Below are positions 44,330 through 53,901 of a stretch of 64,000 bases of DNA, one piece after another; the first letter of the stretch is position 1, and the number at the start of each line of letters is the position of its first letter. A program made the position numbers and the translations under genes. The notes beneath the pieces are model-generated. The model saw only the letters and a program-made list of their open reading frames with translations, searched no databases and had not been told where the DNA came from. The stretch comes from Pseudotamlana haliotis (GTDB lineage Bacteria > Bacteroidota > Bacteroidia > Flavobacteriales > Flavobacteriaceae): NCBI RefSeq assembly GCF_008806375.1, contig NZ_WAAT01000037.1, forward strand, positions 124,001-188,000, in the 5' to 3' direction.

Positions 44330-45385
44330 ATGATTGAAACAGATATACTAATAATTGGCGCGGGGCCAACAGGACTATTTACAGTATTCGAAGCTGGATT
44401 ATTAAAACTGAAATGCTATTTAATTGATGCGTTGCCTCAACCAGGTGGACAGTGTTCAGAATTATATCCTAAAAAACCAATTTATGATATTCCAGGATTT
44501 CCTGAAATTTTAGCTGGAGATTTAACTAAAAACTTACTCGAGCAGGCAAAACAATTTGAACCTGGCTTCACTTTAGGTGAACGTGCAGATACGGTTGAAA
44601 AGCAAGAGGACGGTACTTTTATAGTGACTACAAATAAAGGGACACAACATCACGCTAAAGTCGTAGCTATTGCTAGTGGTTTAGGTAGTTTTGAGCCTAG
44701 AAAACCACAACTAGAGAGCCTGGCTCAATATGAAGACAAAGGTGTTGAGTATATGATTAAAGAACCAGAGGTGTATCGTGATAAAAACGTAATCATTGCT
44801 GGTGGTGGAGATTCTGCTTTAGATTGGTCTATATTTTTAGCTGATGTAGCAAAAAGTGTGACCCTTATACATAGACGTAATGAATTTAGAGGACATTTAG
44901 ATTCTGTTGAAAAAGTTCAAGAACTTAAAGATGCTGGTAAAATTAATTTGATTACACCTGCTGAGGTTACAAATATCTTAGGAGATGGTAAAGTTGAAGC
45001 TATTGAAGTTACAAAAAAAGGAGAAGAGCCTTTTGCTTTAGAAACAGATCACTTTATACCTTTATTTGGGTTGTCACCTAAATTAGGACCTATCGCTAAC
45101 TGGGGATTAGAAATTGAAAAAAATGCTATTAAGGTTAATAATGCTTTAGATTATCAAACGAATATTCCAGGGATATTTGCTATTGGTGATGGTAATTTCT
45201 ATCCAGGAAAATTAAAATTAATACTGTGTGGTTTTCATGAGGCTACGATCATGTGTCAAGCAGCATATAAAATTATACACCCAGGGAAGAAAAACATTTT
45301 AAAGTATACTACAGTTTCTGGTGTTGATGGTTTTGATGGTTCTCGTAAAGAGGCTCCAAAAGCAGTTGTACAAGCTATTAATTAA
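44330..45385 (+). CDS. Thioredoxin-reductase-like ferredoxin-NADP reductase
   Basis: 351 residues. FAD loop IIGAGPTGLFTVFEAG and NADP loop IIAGGGDSALDW are present, and the C-terminal GIFAIGDGNFYPGKLKLILCGFHEA binds FAD. The redox CxxC of thioredoxin reductase is missing, which marks the YumC-type ferredoxin/flavodoxin reductase. It would pass NADPH electrons to ferredoxin or FldA for the sulfite reductase upstream. Confidence 0.9.
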   Translation: MIETDILIIGAGPTGLFTVFEAGLLKLKCYLIDALPQPGGQCSELYPKKPIYDIPGFPEILAGDLTKNLLEQAKQFEPGFTLGERADTVEKQEDGTFIVTTNKGTQHHAKVVAIASGLGSFEPRKPQLESLAQYEDKGVEYMIKEPEVYRDKNVIIAGGGDSALDWSIFLADVAKSVTLIHRRNEFRGHLDSVEKVQELKDAGKINLITPAEVTNILGDGKVEAIEVTKKGEEPFALETDHFIPLFGLSPKLGPIANWGLEIEKNAIKVNNALDYQTNIPGIFAIGDGNFYPGKLKLILCGFHEATIMCQAAYKIIHPGKKNILKYTTVSGVDGFDGSRKEAPKAVVQAIN

Positions 45386-45438
45386 CATACTAGAAACCTT
45401 TTAGATTTGAATTTAAAAGGCTGTTAAAATAATATTCT

Positions 45439-45472
45439 AATCCTACAAAGTTTGTAAAAACCTTGTAGGATT
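45439..45472. repeat. GTTTTTAAAAC-type palindrome after the FNR gene
   Basis: AATCCTACAAAG / CCTTGTAGGATT, 11 of 12 pairs, around a GTTTGTAAAAAC centre. Related in plan to 48513-48545 and 51580-51612. May act as a terminator. Confidence 0.6.
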
Positions 45473-45558
45473 TAGTGTTTAAAACAGGAGGGATTTAAAA
45501 GGATAAGTTTTACATTTATAATCTAAAATTATCAAAATTAATAAAGCATATAACCTAT

Positions 45559-46296
45559 ATGAAAAGTTATAACGTTTGCCTTAAAGACACCGCAAAAACA
45601 TTTACTAAAAGATTGTTTTATTCTTTATTTGACTGTGAACAAGAAAAAGCACATGGTAAATATTTAGAGAAAAAATTCCTTAAAATTGTATCTAAGTTAG
45701 ATGTAGAAAATGGAGAGGAAATTTGGAAGAAATTTAAAGCTGAGTTGCCTGAAATCCGAAAAACATTAGATTTAGATGCTATTGCTTTTGAAAGTAATGA
45801 TCCAGCTTCACATAGCTTAGAGGAAATTTACATGGCTTATCCAGGGTTTCATGCCATTTCAATTTATAGATTAAGTCATGCGCTTTATGAACTCGGTGTG
45901 CATATTTTACCACGAATGATGAGTGAATACATTCATGGTATTACAGGGGTTGATATTCATCCAGGAGCAACCATTGGAAAGTCCTTTTATATTGACCACG
46001 GTACAGGTATTGTGATTGGTGAAACAAGTATTATTGGTGAAAATGTAAAGATTTATCAAGGGGTAACACTTGGTGGTATTTCTGTGTCAAAAAATTTAGC
46101 GTCTACAAAACGTCATCCTACTATTGAGGATAATGTTTGCATTTATGCAAATGCAACTATTTTGGGAGGTGATATTGTCATTGGAGCAAACAGTATTATT
46201 GGAGCGAATGTTTGGATTACAGAATCGGTTCCCGAAAATTCGTTGGTAACTTATCAAACCGAAATAAAAATTAGACCTAAGAAGAATGGAATATAA
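45559..46296 (+). CDS. epsC: Serine O-acetyltransferase
   Basis: Acetylates serine to O-acetylserine, the acceptor for sulfide. N-terminal helical part, then a left-handed beta-helix with hexapeptide repeats (GVDIHPGATIGKSFYIDHGTGIVIGE, IIGENVKIYQGVTLGG, TILGGDIVIGANSIIGANVWI). The catalytic HPGA and DHGTG histidines are visible. 245 residues. Its end overlaps cysM by 11 bases. Confidence 0.94.
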   Translation: MKSYNVCLKDTAKTFTKRLFYSLFDCEQEKAHGKYLEKKFLKIVSKLDVENGEEIWKKFKAELPEIRKTLDLDAIAFESNDPASHSLEEIYMAYPGFHAISIYRLSHALYELGVHILPRMMSEYIHGITGVDIHPGATIGKSFYIDHGTGIVIGETSIIGENVKIYQGVTLGGISVSKNLASTKRHPTIEDNVCIYANATILGGDIVIGANSIIGANVWITESVPENSLVTYQTEIKIRPKKNGI

Positions 46297-47176
46297 AAAC
46301 AGCATTATTGGTCAAATAGGTAACACACCACTCGTTGAAGCCACACACCTCATCTCGAAAAAAGGGGTGCGTTTGTTTTTAAAACTAGAAGGGAATAACC
46401 CTGGCGGAAGCGTTAAGGATCGTCCTGCCTTTCATATGATTAATGAAGCTTTAAAACGAGGCGACATTAAAAAAGGAGGCACTTTAGTAGAGGCCACAAG
46501 TGGAAACACAGGTATTGCCTTAGCTTTTATTGCCAAGTTGTTGGGCTTAAATATGGTGCTGATTATGCCTGAGAATTCTACCGAGGAACGTGTGAAGACC
46601 ATGCGTGCTTACGGTGCTGAGGTGATTTTAACACCTTCAGATGTGGGTATAGAAGGTTCTCGCGATTTGGCTTTTAAACTGCGTCATGAAAAAGGCTTTA
46701 TGCTTTTAAATCAGTTTGAAAATCCAGACAATTGGAAAGCGCATTACCAAACAACTGGGCCAGAAATTTGGGAAGCCACCAATCATAAAATCACACATTT
46801 TGTATCGGCTATGGGAACCACAGGAACCATAACAGGGGTTTCTACATTTTTAAAAGAGCAAAATAAAAATATCACTATTGTTGGTGCACAACCTGCCGAT
46901 GGTGCAAAAATTCCAGGGATTAGAAAATGGTCACCAGAATACGTGCCTAAATTTTTCGATCCTAAAAAAGTGGATATTGTTGTCGATGTCTCGGAAGAAG
47001 ATGCCAAACAAACGACCATTAATTTAGCTAAAGAAGAAGGCGTATTTGCTGGAATGAGTAGCGGTGGTTCAGTATTTTGTGCCTTAAAAATAGCCGAAAC
47101 TTTAGAAGAAGGGGTTATTGTCGCTGTAATTTGCGACAGAGGTGATCGTTATCTGTCATCAACCCTATTTGAGTAA
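46286..47176 (+). CDS. cysM: Cysteine synthase (CysM type)
   Basis: PLP enzyme joining O-acetylserine and sulfide to cysteine. The PLP lysine is in PGGSVKDRPAFHM, the substrate loop is EATSGNTGIAL, and the phosphate loop is MGTTGTITG. 296 residues. Ends with a long 274-base gap containing the next promoter and SAM-I riboswitch. Confidence 0.94.
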   Translation: MEYKNSIIGQIGNTPLVEATHLISKKGVRLFLKLEGNNPGGSVKDRPAFHMINEALKRGDIKKGGTLVEATSGNTGIALAFIAKLLGLNMVLIMPENSTEERVKTMRAYGAEVILTPSDVGIEGSRDLAFKLRHEKGFMLLNQFENPDNWKAHYQTTGPEIWEATNHKITHFVSAMGTTGTITGVSTFLKEQNKNITIVGAQPADGAKIPGIRKWSPEYVPKFFDPKKVDIVVDVSEEDAKQTTINLAKEEGVFAGMSSGGSVFCALKIAETLEEGVIVAVICDRGDRYLSSTLFE

Positions 47177-47223
47177 AGGCAGCAATTTTTATAAAATTAC
47201 TGTGAATAAAGGAATATAGTTAG

Positions 47224-47231
47224 TATTTTTG
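47224..47231 (+). promoter_or_regulatory. -7 box of the metH transcript
   Basis: TATTTTTG is a perfect TAnnTTTG match about 55 bases before the aptamer; the -33 box is weak. Confidence 0.4.
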
Positions 47232-47286
47232 CGCACCAAATCAATAGATATTAAATTATTGATTTTTTGTTCATTAACGTATTAAT

Positions 47287-47395
47287 GTTATCAAGAAAGG
47301 TAGAGGGATTAGACCCGGTGAAACCTTGGCAACCCTTTATCTTGTAAAGAAGGTGCTACGTTCTACTGATAATTAAAAATTATTGGAAAGATAAC
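47287..47395 (+). promoter_or_regulatory. SAM-I (S-box) riboswitch upstream of metH
   Basis: P1 GUUAUC (47287-47292) / GAUAAC (47390-47395), with AAGAAAGGUAGAGGGAUU, GACCCGGUGAAACCUUGGCAACC and AAGGUGCUACGUUC. Closely parallels the copy at 29168. No T-tailed terminator follows. Confidence 0.95.
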
Positions 47396-47419
47396 GAAGA
47401 GTGATTTTACTTTTCTTGA

Positions 47420-47446
47420 TGATATTATACTTAAAAAATAATATCA
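47420..47446 (+). promoter_or_regulatory. Hairpin at the metH ribosome-binding region
   Basis: TGATATTAT (47420-47428) / ATAATATCA (47438-47446), perfect 9-bp stem ending 4 bases before ATG 47451. It could sequester the initiation region, suggesting a translational output for the riboswitch. Confidence 0.5.
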
Positions 47447-47450
47447 AAAA

Positions 47451-48464
47451 ATGTCAAACATACAGCAGGCTTTAAAAGAGCGAATTTTGGTTTTAGATGG
47501 TGCGATGGGTACCATGCTACAAGCCTATAAATTCACTGAAGATGATTTTCGTGGTGAGCGTTTTAAAGATTACCCGACACCATTACAGGGTAATAATGAT
47601 TTGCTTTCTATCACGCAGCCTGAAGCCATCAAAACCATTCATGCCAAATATTTTGAAGCCGGAGCAGATATTGTAGAAACCAATACCTTTTCAGGAACGA
47701 CCATCGCTATGGCCGATTATCAAATGGAAGATTTGGTTTATGAATTAAACTATGAATCGGCTAAAATTGCTAAAGAAGTCGCAGAAGAATTTACAGCTAA
47801 AGAACCACACAAACCACGTTTTGTAGCGGGTTCAATAGGGCCAACAAACCGTACGGCAAGTATGTCGCCAGACGTGAACGACCCTGGATACCGTGCTGTA
47901 ACTTTTGATGAGTTGCGTGTCGCCTACAAACAACAAGTGGAAGCTTTAATGGATGGAGGTGCCGATTTATTGCTAGTTGAAACCGTGTTTGATACGTTAA
48001 ACGCTAAAGCCGCTTTATTTGCTATTGAAGAAGTGAAGGAGGAAAGAGGTATTGATATTCCTATCATGTTGAGTGGAACGATTACTGATGCTTCTGGAAG
48101 AACCCTTTCAGGACAAACAGCCGAAGCTTTTTTGATTTCAGTATCACATATTCCGTTATTATCTGTTGGATTTAACTGTGCTTTAGGAGCAAATTTATTA
48201 CAACCGCATTTAGAAGCGATTGCTAATAAAACAGATTTTGCTATTTCTGCCCATCCAAATGCTGGTTTACCGAATGCTTTTGGTGAGTATGACGAGTCAC
48301 CTGAGGAAATGGGAGAACAAATAGAAGAGTATTTAAAGAAGAATTTAATAAATATTATTGGTGGTTGCTGCGGAACATCGCCAGAACATATCAGTGTTAT
48401 TGCAAATTTGGCTGCGAAGTATAAACCACGCCGTCATGCTGAACTTGTTTCAGCATCACATTAA
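47451..48464 (+). CDS. metH: Methionine synthase, N-terminal (homocysteine-binding) part
   Basis: Homocysteine S-methyltransferase domain of a split cobalamin methionine synthase. [10 protein letters not shown] at the start; zinc ligands are Cys in VGFNCALG and the paired cysteines in [13 protein letters not shown]. 337 residues. The last 11 residues, [11 protein letters not shown], are encoded by an intergenic palindromic repeat that runs into the frame and are unlikely to be ancestral. The remaining domains are in the next gene, 255 bases on. Confidence 0.93.
   Translation: MSNIQQALKERILVLDGAMGTMLQAYKFTEDDFRGERFKDYPTPLQGNNDLLSITQPEAIKTIHAKYFEAGADIVETNTFSGTTIAMADYQMEDLVYELNYESAKIAKEVAEEFTAKEPHKPRFVAGSIGPTNRTASMSPDVNDPGYRAVTFDELRVAYKQQVEALMDGGADLLLVETVFDTLNAKAALFAIEEVKEERGIDIPIMLSGTITDASGRTLSGQTAEAFLISVSHIPLLSVGFNCALGANLLQPHLEAIANKTDFAISAHPNAGLPNAFGEYDESPEEMGEQIEEYLKKNLINIIGGCCGTSPEHISVIANLAAKYKPRRHAELVSASH
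48436..48456. repeat. ATGCTGAA palindromic repeat inside the metH end
   Basis: ATGCTGAA (48436-48443) / TTCAGCAT (48449-48456). In frame it encodes HAELVSAS, a peptide I recall as a frequent by-product of this repeat in Bacteroidota genomes. Confidence 0.6.
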
Positions 48465-48512
48465 GCAGAGCTGTAGGAGCCAAGGTGAGCAGTAATTGTT
48501 AGTCCTCGGCAA

Positions 48513-48545
48513 AGACCCTTCAGGTTTTTAAAACCTGAAGGGTCT
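48513..48545. repeat. GTTTTTAAAAC palindrome, copy in the metH gap
   Basis: AGACCCTTCAGGTTTT followed by TAAAACCTGAAGGGTCT, a near-perfect hairpin of about 15 pairs. Compared with 51580-51612 the arms differ by paired changes. Confidence 0.75.
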
Positions 48546-48600
48546 GAAAAGAGAAAGCTATAAAGAAATAAAGATTCTTAGGAGTCGTTTTCAAAAATAG

Positions 48601-48723
48601 AATACGATTAACGATCTGAAATTTATTTCAGAAGAAAAATTAAATGTTGTAATAAATCAGATAGAAACTTGTAAAAAGTTACTAAATGGATTTATCAATT
48701 ACTATAAGAAATTATCGGCATGA
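48601..48723 (+). pseudogene. C-terminal relic of a four-helix-bundle (S23/IVP) protein
   Basis: A 40-codon frame with no start, bounded upstream by TAG (48598-48600), reads NDLKFISEEKLN then [15 protein letters not shown]. This closely resembles the usual end of small four-helix-bundle proteins of the 23S-rRNA intervening-sequence family. Its TGA overlaps the ATG of the next gene. No N-terminal part is found upstream. Confidence 0.5.
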
Positions 48724-51419
48724 GTGAAACCAATAACCAAAAACGAGTAACCATCAACCAATCTAAATACATGAAATTGTCTGGTTTAGAACCATTGGTT
48801 TTAAACGAAAATAGCAATTTTATAAACGTAGGTGAACGTACTAATGTGGCTGGATCGCGTAAATTTCTTCGATTAATTAAAGAAGAGAAGTACGATGAGG
48901 CTTTAGATATTGCACGTCATCAAGTAGATGGAGGCGCACAAATAATCGATATCAATTTTGACGACGGATTAATCGATGGTAAAGAAGCCATGGTTCGTTT
49001 TCTTAATCTTATTGCTGCCGAACCAGATATTTGTCGTGTGCCTATCATGATTGATAGTTCGAAGTGGGAAATTATCGAAGCAGGACTTCAAGTCGTACAA
49101 GGTAAATGCGTCGTGAATTCTATTTCTTTAAAAGAAGGGAAAGACAAGTTTATCCACGAGGCAAAACTTATAAAACGTTATGGTGCAGCTGTAATTGTTA
49201 TGGCTTTTGATGAAGTTGGACAAGCCGATAATTACGAACGCCGTATTGAAATAGCCAAACGTTCGTATGATATTTTGGTTGATGAAGTAGGTTTTCCTTC
49301 CGAAGATATTATTTTCGATTTAAATATATTCCCTGTAGCAACAGGAATGGATGAGCACCGTAAAAATGCCATCGATTTTATTGAAGCCACACGTTGGGTT
49401 CGTCAAAACTTACCAAATGTGAGTGTAAGTGGTGGGGTGAGTAATGTGTCGTTTTCATTTAGAGGAAACGATGGAGTTCGTGAAGCCATGCATTCGGTGT
49501 TTTTATATTACGCCATTCAAGCGGGTATGAATATGGGGATTGTAAATCCGGCACTTTTAGAGGTGTATGATGACATTCCGAAGGATTTATTAGAGCACAT
49601 CGAAGATGTGATGCTCGACCGTCGTGATGATGCGACCGAAAGATTACTAGATTTTGCTGAAACCGTAAAAGGATCTAAAGTAGAAAAGGGTGTCGATTTA
49701 TCATGGCGTGAAAATCCGTTACAGGACAGAATTACCCATGCCCTTGTAAAAGGTATCGATGCTTTTATTATTGAAGATATTGAACAAGCCAGACAAGAAG
49801 CAGAAAAACCTATTGATGTTATTGAAGGACATTTAATGATAGGTATGAACGTGGTTGGTGATTTATTTGGTGCCGGAAAAATGTTCTTGCCTCAAGTCGT
49901 GAAATCAGCACGTGTGATGAAGAAAGCCGTTGGTTATTTAAATCCGTTTATTGAAGCTGAAAAAACCGATAAGCAAGAGCCTGTTGGTAAAATTTTAATG
50001 GCTACTGTTAAGGGCGATGTGCACGATATTGGTAAAAATATTGTAAGTGTCGTTTTAGCCTGTAATAACTACGAAATTGTAGATATGGGCGTTATGGTAC
50101 CGCCTGAAAAAATTATAGAAACAGCCATTAAAGAGCGTGTTGATGCTATTGGCTTATCAGGATTAATAACACCATCACTTGATGAAATGGTGTATTTGGC
50201 TAAAGAAATGCAACGCAATAATTTTGAATTGCCACTATTAATTGGTGGGGCAACAACTTCAAAAGCACATACAGCCGTTAAAATTGATACCCAATATAAA
50301 AATGCAGTAGTTCACGTAAATGATGCCTCTCGTGCGGTTACCGTGGTTGGTGATTTATTAAATAAAAAATCATCACACGAATATGTGGCTAAAATGAAGG
50401 CTGATTATGATGATTTTAGAACCAAATTTTTAAAACGTGGCAAAGAAAAATCATATATTTCAATAGAAGAAGCCCGCAAACGCAAATATAAAATTGATTG
50501 GGAAACGTCTGAAATAGTAAAACCTAATGAGTTAGGGGTTCAGATGCTGAAACAAATTAGTTTAAAAGAATTAGTGCCATTTATTGATTGGAGTCCGTTT
50601 TTTAGAAGCTGGGATTTACATGGTAAATTTCCTGATATCTTAACCGATAAGGTTGTTGGCGAACAGGCAACCATCATGTATGAAGAGGCTCAAGCCATGA
50701 TTAAGGAAATTATAGCGAAGCAGTCTTTAAAGGCCAAAGCCGTTTTTGGATTGTTTGAAGCAAATTCTATTAATGATGATGATATTTCCATTCAGAAAAA
50801 AGGCGAAGAAATTGCTGTTTTTAGAACCTTGCGTCAGCAATTAAAGAAACGTGAAGGCATACCTAATCATGCCTTAGCTGATTTTATAGCTCCTAAAGAT
50901 TCTGGTAAAAAGGATTATATGGGGGCGTTTTGTGTGGGTATTTTTGGTGCACAAGAATTAGCCGATAGTTACAGAGCTAAAGATGATGATTATAACGGGA
51001 TTATGGCACAGGCCATAGCTGATAGATTTGCTGAAGCTTTCGCCGAATATTTACACAAACAAATTCGTGTGAAACATTGGGGTTATGCCTCAAATGAAGA
51101 TTTAACTAACGACGATTTAATCAAAGAAAGTTATAAAGGTATTCGTCCGGCGCCAGGTTATCCGGCTTGTCCAGATCATTTAGAGAAAGAAACCATTTGG
51201 GAGCTTTTAGATGTTGAAAAAATAATAGGCGTAAAGCTTACCGAAAGTTTAGCCATGTGGCCAGCAGCAGCGGTTTCAGGGTACTATTTTGGAAATCCAG
51301 AAGCCAAGTATTTTGGTTTAGGTAAAATTACCGATGACCAAGTTACCGATTACTGTGAGCGTAAAGGTATTCCAAAGGATAAGGCTAGAAAGTGGCTGCA
51401 TGCGAATATAGCGGAGTAG
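48720..51419 (+). CDS. metH: Methionine synthase, folate-, cobalamin- and SAM-binding part
   Basis: 899 residues completing the split MetH. In order: pterin-binding domain ([27 protein letters not shown]), helical cap and B12 domain with the DVHDIGKN cobalamin-binding histidine ([14 protein letters not shown]), and the C-terminal activation domain that binds SAM ([12 protein letters not shown]). Together with the upstream gene it transfers methyl from methyl-THF to homocysteine. Confidence 0.96.
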   Translation: MSETNNQKRVTINQSKYMKLSGLEPLVLNENSNFINVGERTNVAGSRKFLRLIKEEKYDEALDIARHQVDGGAQIIDINFDDGLIDGKEAMVRFLNLIAAEPDICRVPIMIDSSKWEIIEAGLQVVQGKCVVNSISLKEGKDKFIHEAKLIKRYGAAVIVMAFDEVGQADNYERRIEIAKRSYDILVDEVGFPSEDIIFDLNIFPVATGMDEHRKNAIDFIEATRWVRQNLPNVSVSGGVSNVSFSFRGNDGVREAMHSVFLYYAIQAGMNMGIVNPALLEVYDDIPKDLLEHIEDVMLDRRDDATERLLDFAETVKGSKVEKGVDLSWRENPLQDRITHALVKGIDAFIIEDIEQARQEAEKPIDVIEGHLMIGMNVVGDLFGAGKMFLPQVVKSARVMKKAVGYLNPFIEAEKTDKQEPVGKILMATVKGDVHDIGKNIVSVVLACNNYEIVDMGVMVPPEKIIETAIKERVDAIGLSGLITPSLDEMVYLAKEMQRNNFELPLLIGGATTSKAHTAVKIDTQYKNAVVHVNDASRAVTVVGDLLNKKSSHEYVAKMKADYDDFRTKFLKRGKEKSYISIEEARKRKYKIDWETSEIVKPNELGVQMLKQISLKELVPFIDWSPFFRSWDLHGKFPDILTDKVVGEQATIMYEEAQAMIKEIIAKQSLKAKAVFGLFEANSINDDDISIQKKGEEIAVFRTLRQQLKKREGIPNHALADFIAPKDSGKKDYMGAFCVGIFGAQELADSYRAKDDDYNGIMAQAIADRFAEAFAEYLHKQIRVKHWGYASNEDLTNDDLIKESYKGIRPAPGYPACPDHLEKETIWELLDVEKIIGVKLTESLAMWPAAAVSGYYFGNPEAKYFGLGKITDDQVTDYCERKGIPKDKARKWLHANIAE

Positions 51420-51534
51420 AAGCCCCACCTAGCCTCCCCAGTAGGGGAGGAACACTCGAATGAAAAAAAAGTATAAAATAATAAAAACATATCCCGTAAC
51501 AGTTTTCCTCCTTTGGAGGGATTAGGTGAGACTT
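51420..51534. repeat. MITE-like segment with terminal inverted repeats
   Basis: Left end AAGCCCCACCTAGCCTCCCC (from 51420) and right end GGAGGGATTAGGTGAGACTT (to 51534) are imperfect reverse complements; each end also carries a local hairpin. Same family as 39207-39377 and 40632-40853. It begins at the metH stop. Confidence 0.6.
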
Positions 51535-51579
51535 ATGGTGTTAACTATTGTAATGGTTTTGCTATAAGATAAGTTTTTT

Positions 51580-51612
51580 AGACCTTTAAGGTTTTTAAAA
51601 CCTTAAAGGTCT
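51580..51612. repeat. GTTTTTAAAAC palindrome, copy before metF
   Basis: AGACCTTTAAGGTTTT then TAAAACCTTAAAGGTCT, a near-perfect hairpin. Two arm positions differ from 48513-48545 in a pair-preserving way. Confidence 0.75.
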
Positions 51613-51624
51613 TTTGCAGGAGTA

Positions 51625-51726
51625 GCGTGCGTTAGGGATTGCAGTGGAAAGCCCACAGCGAGGTACGAGTGCGGACTTGCAACGTAAAGCGCGACCTCCC
51701 GATAGCTATCGGGATTGGTAACGCCC
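51625..51726 (+). repeat. Interspersed structured repeat, copy 2 (upstream of metF)
   Basis: Ends pair as GCGTTA (51629-51634) / TAACGC (51719-51724). Shares TTAGGGATTG and TAAAGCGCGACC blocks with copy 1. The interior right side holds CCCGATAGCTATCGGG, a perfect 16-bp palindrome. Confidence 0.7.
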
Positions 51727-51754
51727 AATAAATTAAATAGAAATAACAAACCAA

Positions 51755-51807
51755 AAATTCTTATTTCGCCCAAGTAAGAGTTTCCCCTTTGGGGATTAAG
51801 GGGCTGA
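51755..51807 (+). repeat. Two-hairpin element E4, before metF
   Basis: Hairpin 1 AAATTCTTA/TAAGAGTTT with one G-U (51755-51783), hairpin 2 TCCCC/GGGGA (51783-51795), then TTAAGGGGCTG, ending 6 bases before the metF ATG. Confidence 0.78.
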
Positions 51808-51813
51808 CCTTTT

Positions 51814-52770
51814 ATGAAAGTAACAGATCACATAAAAAAAGCAAACGGAAAAACATTATTTTCTTTTGAAGTTATTCCACCTCAAAAAGGAAAAAATATT
51901 CAGGATTTATATAATAATATCGATCCGTTAATGGAGTTTAATCCGCCATTTATTGATGTAACGACCTCAAGAGAAGAGTATGTTTATGTGGATAAAGGTA
52001 ACGGACTTCTAGAAAAGCGTATCACACGTATGCGCCCGGGTACCGTGGGTATTTGTGCTTCTATTATGCATAAGTATAAAGTCGATGCGATACCACATTT
52101 GCTTTGTGGAGGTTTTACTAAAGAAGAAACCGAATACGTGTTGGTAGATTGTCATTATTTAGGTATTGATAATGTCGTAGCTTTACGTGGTGATGCCCGT
52201 AAAGACGAATCGTATTTTATTCCTACTAAAGATGGAAATGCTTATGCTAGTGAATTGGTTCAGCAAATTTCAAACTTGAATAAAGGGCAGTATCTTCACG
52301 ATGATATCAAGGTGGAGCATAATTATGATTTTTGTGTGGGTGTTGCCGGATACCCTGAAAAACATATGGAATCACCGTCGTTAAACACCGATTTAAAACG
52401 CTTAAAAGCAAAAGTTGATGCTGGAGCCGATTATGTCGTGACTCAAATGTTCTTTGATAACCAGAAGTATTTTGACTTTGTTGCTAAAGCAAGAGAAATT
52501 GGGATTACCATTCCAATTATACCAGGTATTAAACCTTTAGCCGTAAAACGTCATTTACAGATTTTACCACAAGTATTTAAAATAGATTTACCAGAAACAC
52601 TTATTGAAGCTGTAGAGTCTTGTAAAGACAATAAAGCGGTTCGCCAAGTAGGTATTGAGTTTGCTATTCAGCAATCTAAAGAACTGAAAGAAGCTGGTGT
52701 GCCTTTTCTACATTATTATTCTATGGGGAAAAGTGACAACGTTCAGGCGATTGCATCGGCATTGTTTTAA
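51814..52770 (+). CDS. metF: Methylenetetrahydrofolate reductase
   Basis: FAD enzyme supplying methyl-THF to MetH. FSFEVIPPQKG at the N-terminus, the ALRGD segment and VTQMFFDNQKYFDF are family hallmarks of the TIM barrel. 318 residues, normal. Downstream of metH but separated by 394 bases made almost wholly of repeats. Confidence 0.96.
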   Translation: MKVTDHIKKANGKTLFSFEVIPPQKGKNIQDLYNNIDPLMEFNPPFIDVTTSREEYVYVDKGNGLLEKRITRMRPGTVGICASIMHKYKVDAIPHLLCGGFTKEETEYVLVDCHYLGIDNVVALRGDARKDESYFIPTKDGNAYASELVQQISNLNKGQYLHDDIKVEHNYDFCVGVAGYPEKHMESPSLNTDLKRLKAKVDAGADYVVTQMFFDNQKYFDFVAKAREIGITIPIIPGIKPLAVKRHLQILPQVFKIDLPETLIEAVESCKDNKAVRQVGIEFAIQQSKELKEAGVPFLHYYSMGKSDNVQAIASALF

Positions 52771-52803
52771 TTTCAATTACATTTGCCGAATATAAAGTTG
52801 TTA

Positions 52804-53901
52804 ATGAAGTATTGTCTGTTTTCCTTGTGTTGTTTACTCGGAGCCATTGGGTTTGGACAGGGGAAAAAACATACGTCTACAATAGATTTAAGCTATTTTT
52901 ACGGAAATATTGCCGAGCATAATCCCAGTATGGCTCATTTAATTACTGGGCACCCCGAGGGGTTTATGCTTAGTTGGAACCGAAAAACTTATGGTTTTGA
53001 AGACTGGGAGCAGCGTTACAATTACCCTGGTTTTGGGGTGACTTACGCCTTTCAGAACATGAAAAATGAGTATTTAGGAAGTTTGGCTGCCTTGTATGCG
53101 CACTATAACTTATACTTTTTAAAACGTCATCTCATGTTTCGCGTAGGGCAGGGTGTCGCTTATACCGAAAACCCATACGATAAAGAAACCAATTACAGGA
53201 ATATTGCTTTCGGCTCGAAACTCCTAAGCAGTACTTTTTTGATGCTTAATTACCGTAAAGAGCGTATTTTTGATAGATTCGGACTCCAAGCAGGATTAAC
53301 ATTAATTCACTATTCAAACGGGAGCTTTAAATCACCAAACACCAGTACCAATTCGGTGTTGTTAAATGTGGGTGTTACCTATAATATCGATGAAGTACCA
53401 TTAGAATATCAGCATACTTTAGCTGAAAATGATAGAAAATTTACCGAACCTTTTCGTTTTAATTTTACCTTCAGTTCAGGAATTACAGAAAGTGATGTTG
53501 TTGATAGCGGTCAGTTTCCGTTTTACACCTTGTCTGCAGCCGTAGATAAGCGTATCACTCGAAAAAGTGCGTTTCAATTAGGAACGGAAGTGTTTTTTAC
53601 CATGGCCATAAAGGAGCTTATAGCATTTTATAGTGTGGCTTATCCTGAAGCCGATGTTGCTGGTGATGAAGACTATAAACGAGTTGGTGTGTTTGTAGGG
53701 CATGAACTGTTTATTAATAAGTTGTCTGTTATAGGACAACTCGGTTATTATGCCTATTATCCTTACGACTTCGAAGGTCGTGTGTATTTAAGATTGGGTA
53801 TGAAGCAATATTTTGGAAAACGTATGTTCGGGAAAATAAGCATAAAATCACACGGTGCTAAAGCAGAAGCTGTTGAATTCGGACTAGGAATTAGGATATG
53901 A
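52804..53901 (+). CDS. PagL-like outer-membrane lipid A deacylase (acyloxyacyl hydrolase family)
   Basis: 365 residues from ATG 52804; a TTG seven codons upstream is possible but the ATG gives a clean signal peptide (KYCLFSLCCLLGAIGFGQ). Many alternating aromatic strands suggest a beta-barrel. HYSNGSFKSPN carries the His-Ser pair typical of PagL, which removes an acyl chain from lipid A. It overlaps the next gene by 4 bases. Confidence 0.75.
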   Translation: MKYCLFSLCCLLGAIGFGQGKKHTSTIDLSYFYGNIAEHNPSMAHLITGHPEGFMLSWNRKTYGFEDWEQRYNYPGFGVTYAFQNMKNEYLGSLAALYAHYNLYFLKRHLMFRVGQGVAYTENPYDKETNYRNIAFGSKLLSSTFLMLNYRKERIFDRFGLQAGLTLIHYSNGSFKSPNTSTNSVLLNVGVTYNIDEVPLEYQHTLAENDRKFTEPFRFNFTFSSGITESDVVDSGQFPFYTLSAAVDKRITRKSAFQLGTEVFFTMAIKELIAFYSVAYPEADVAGDEDYKRVGVFVGHELFINKLSVIGQLGYYAYYPYDFEGRVYLRLGMKQYFGKRMFGKISIKSHGAKAEAVEFGLGIRI

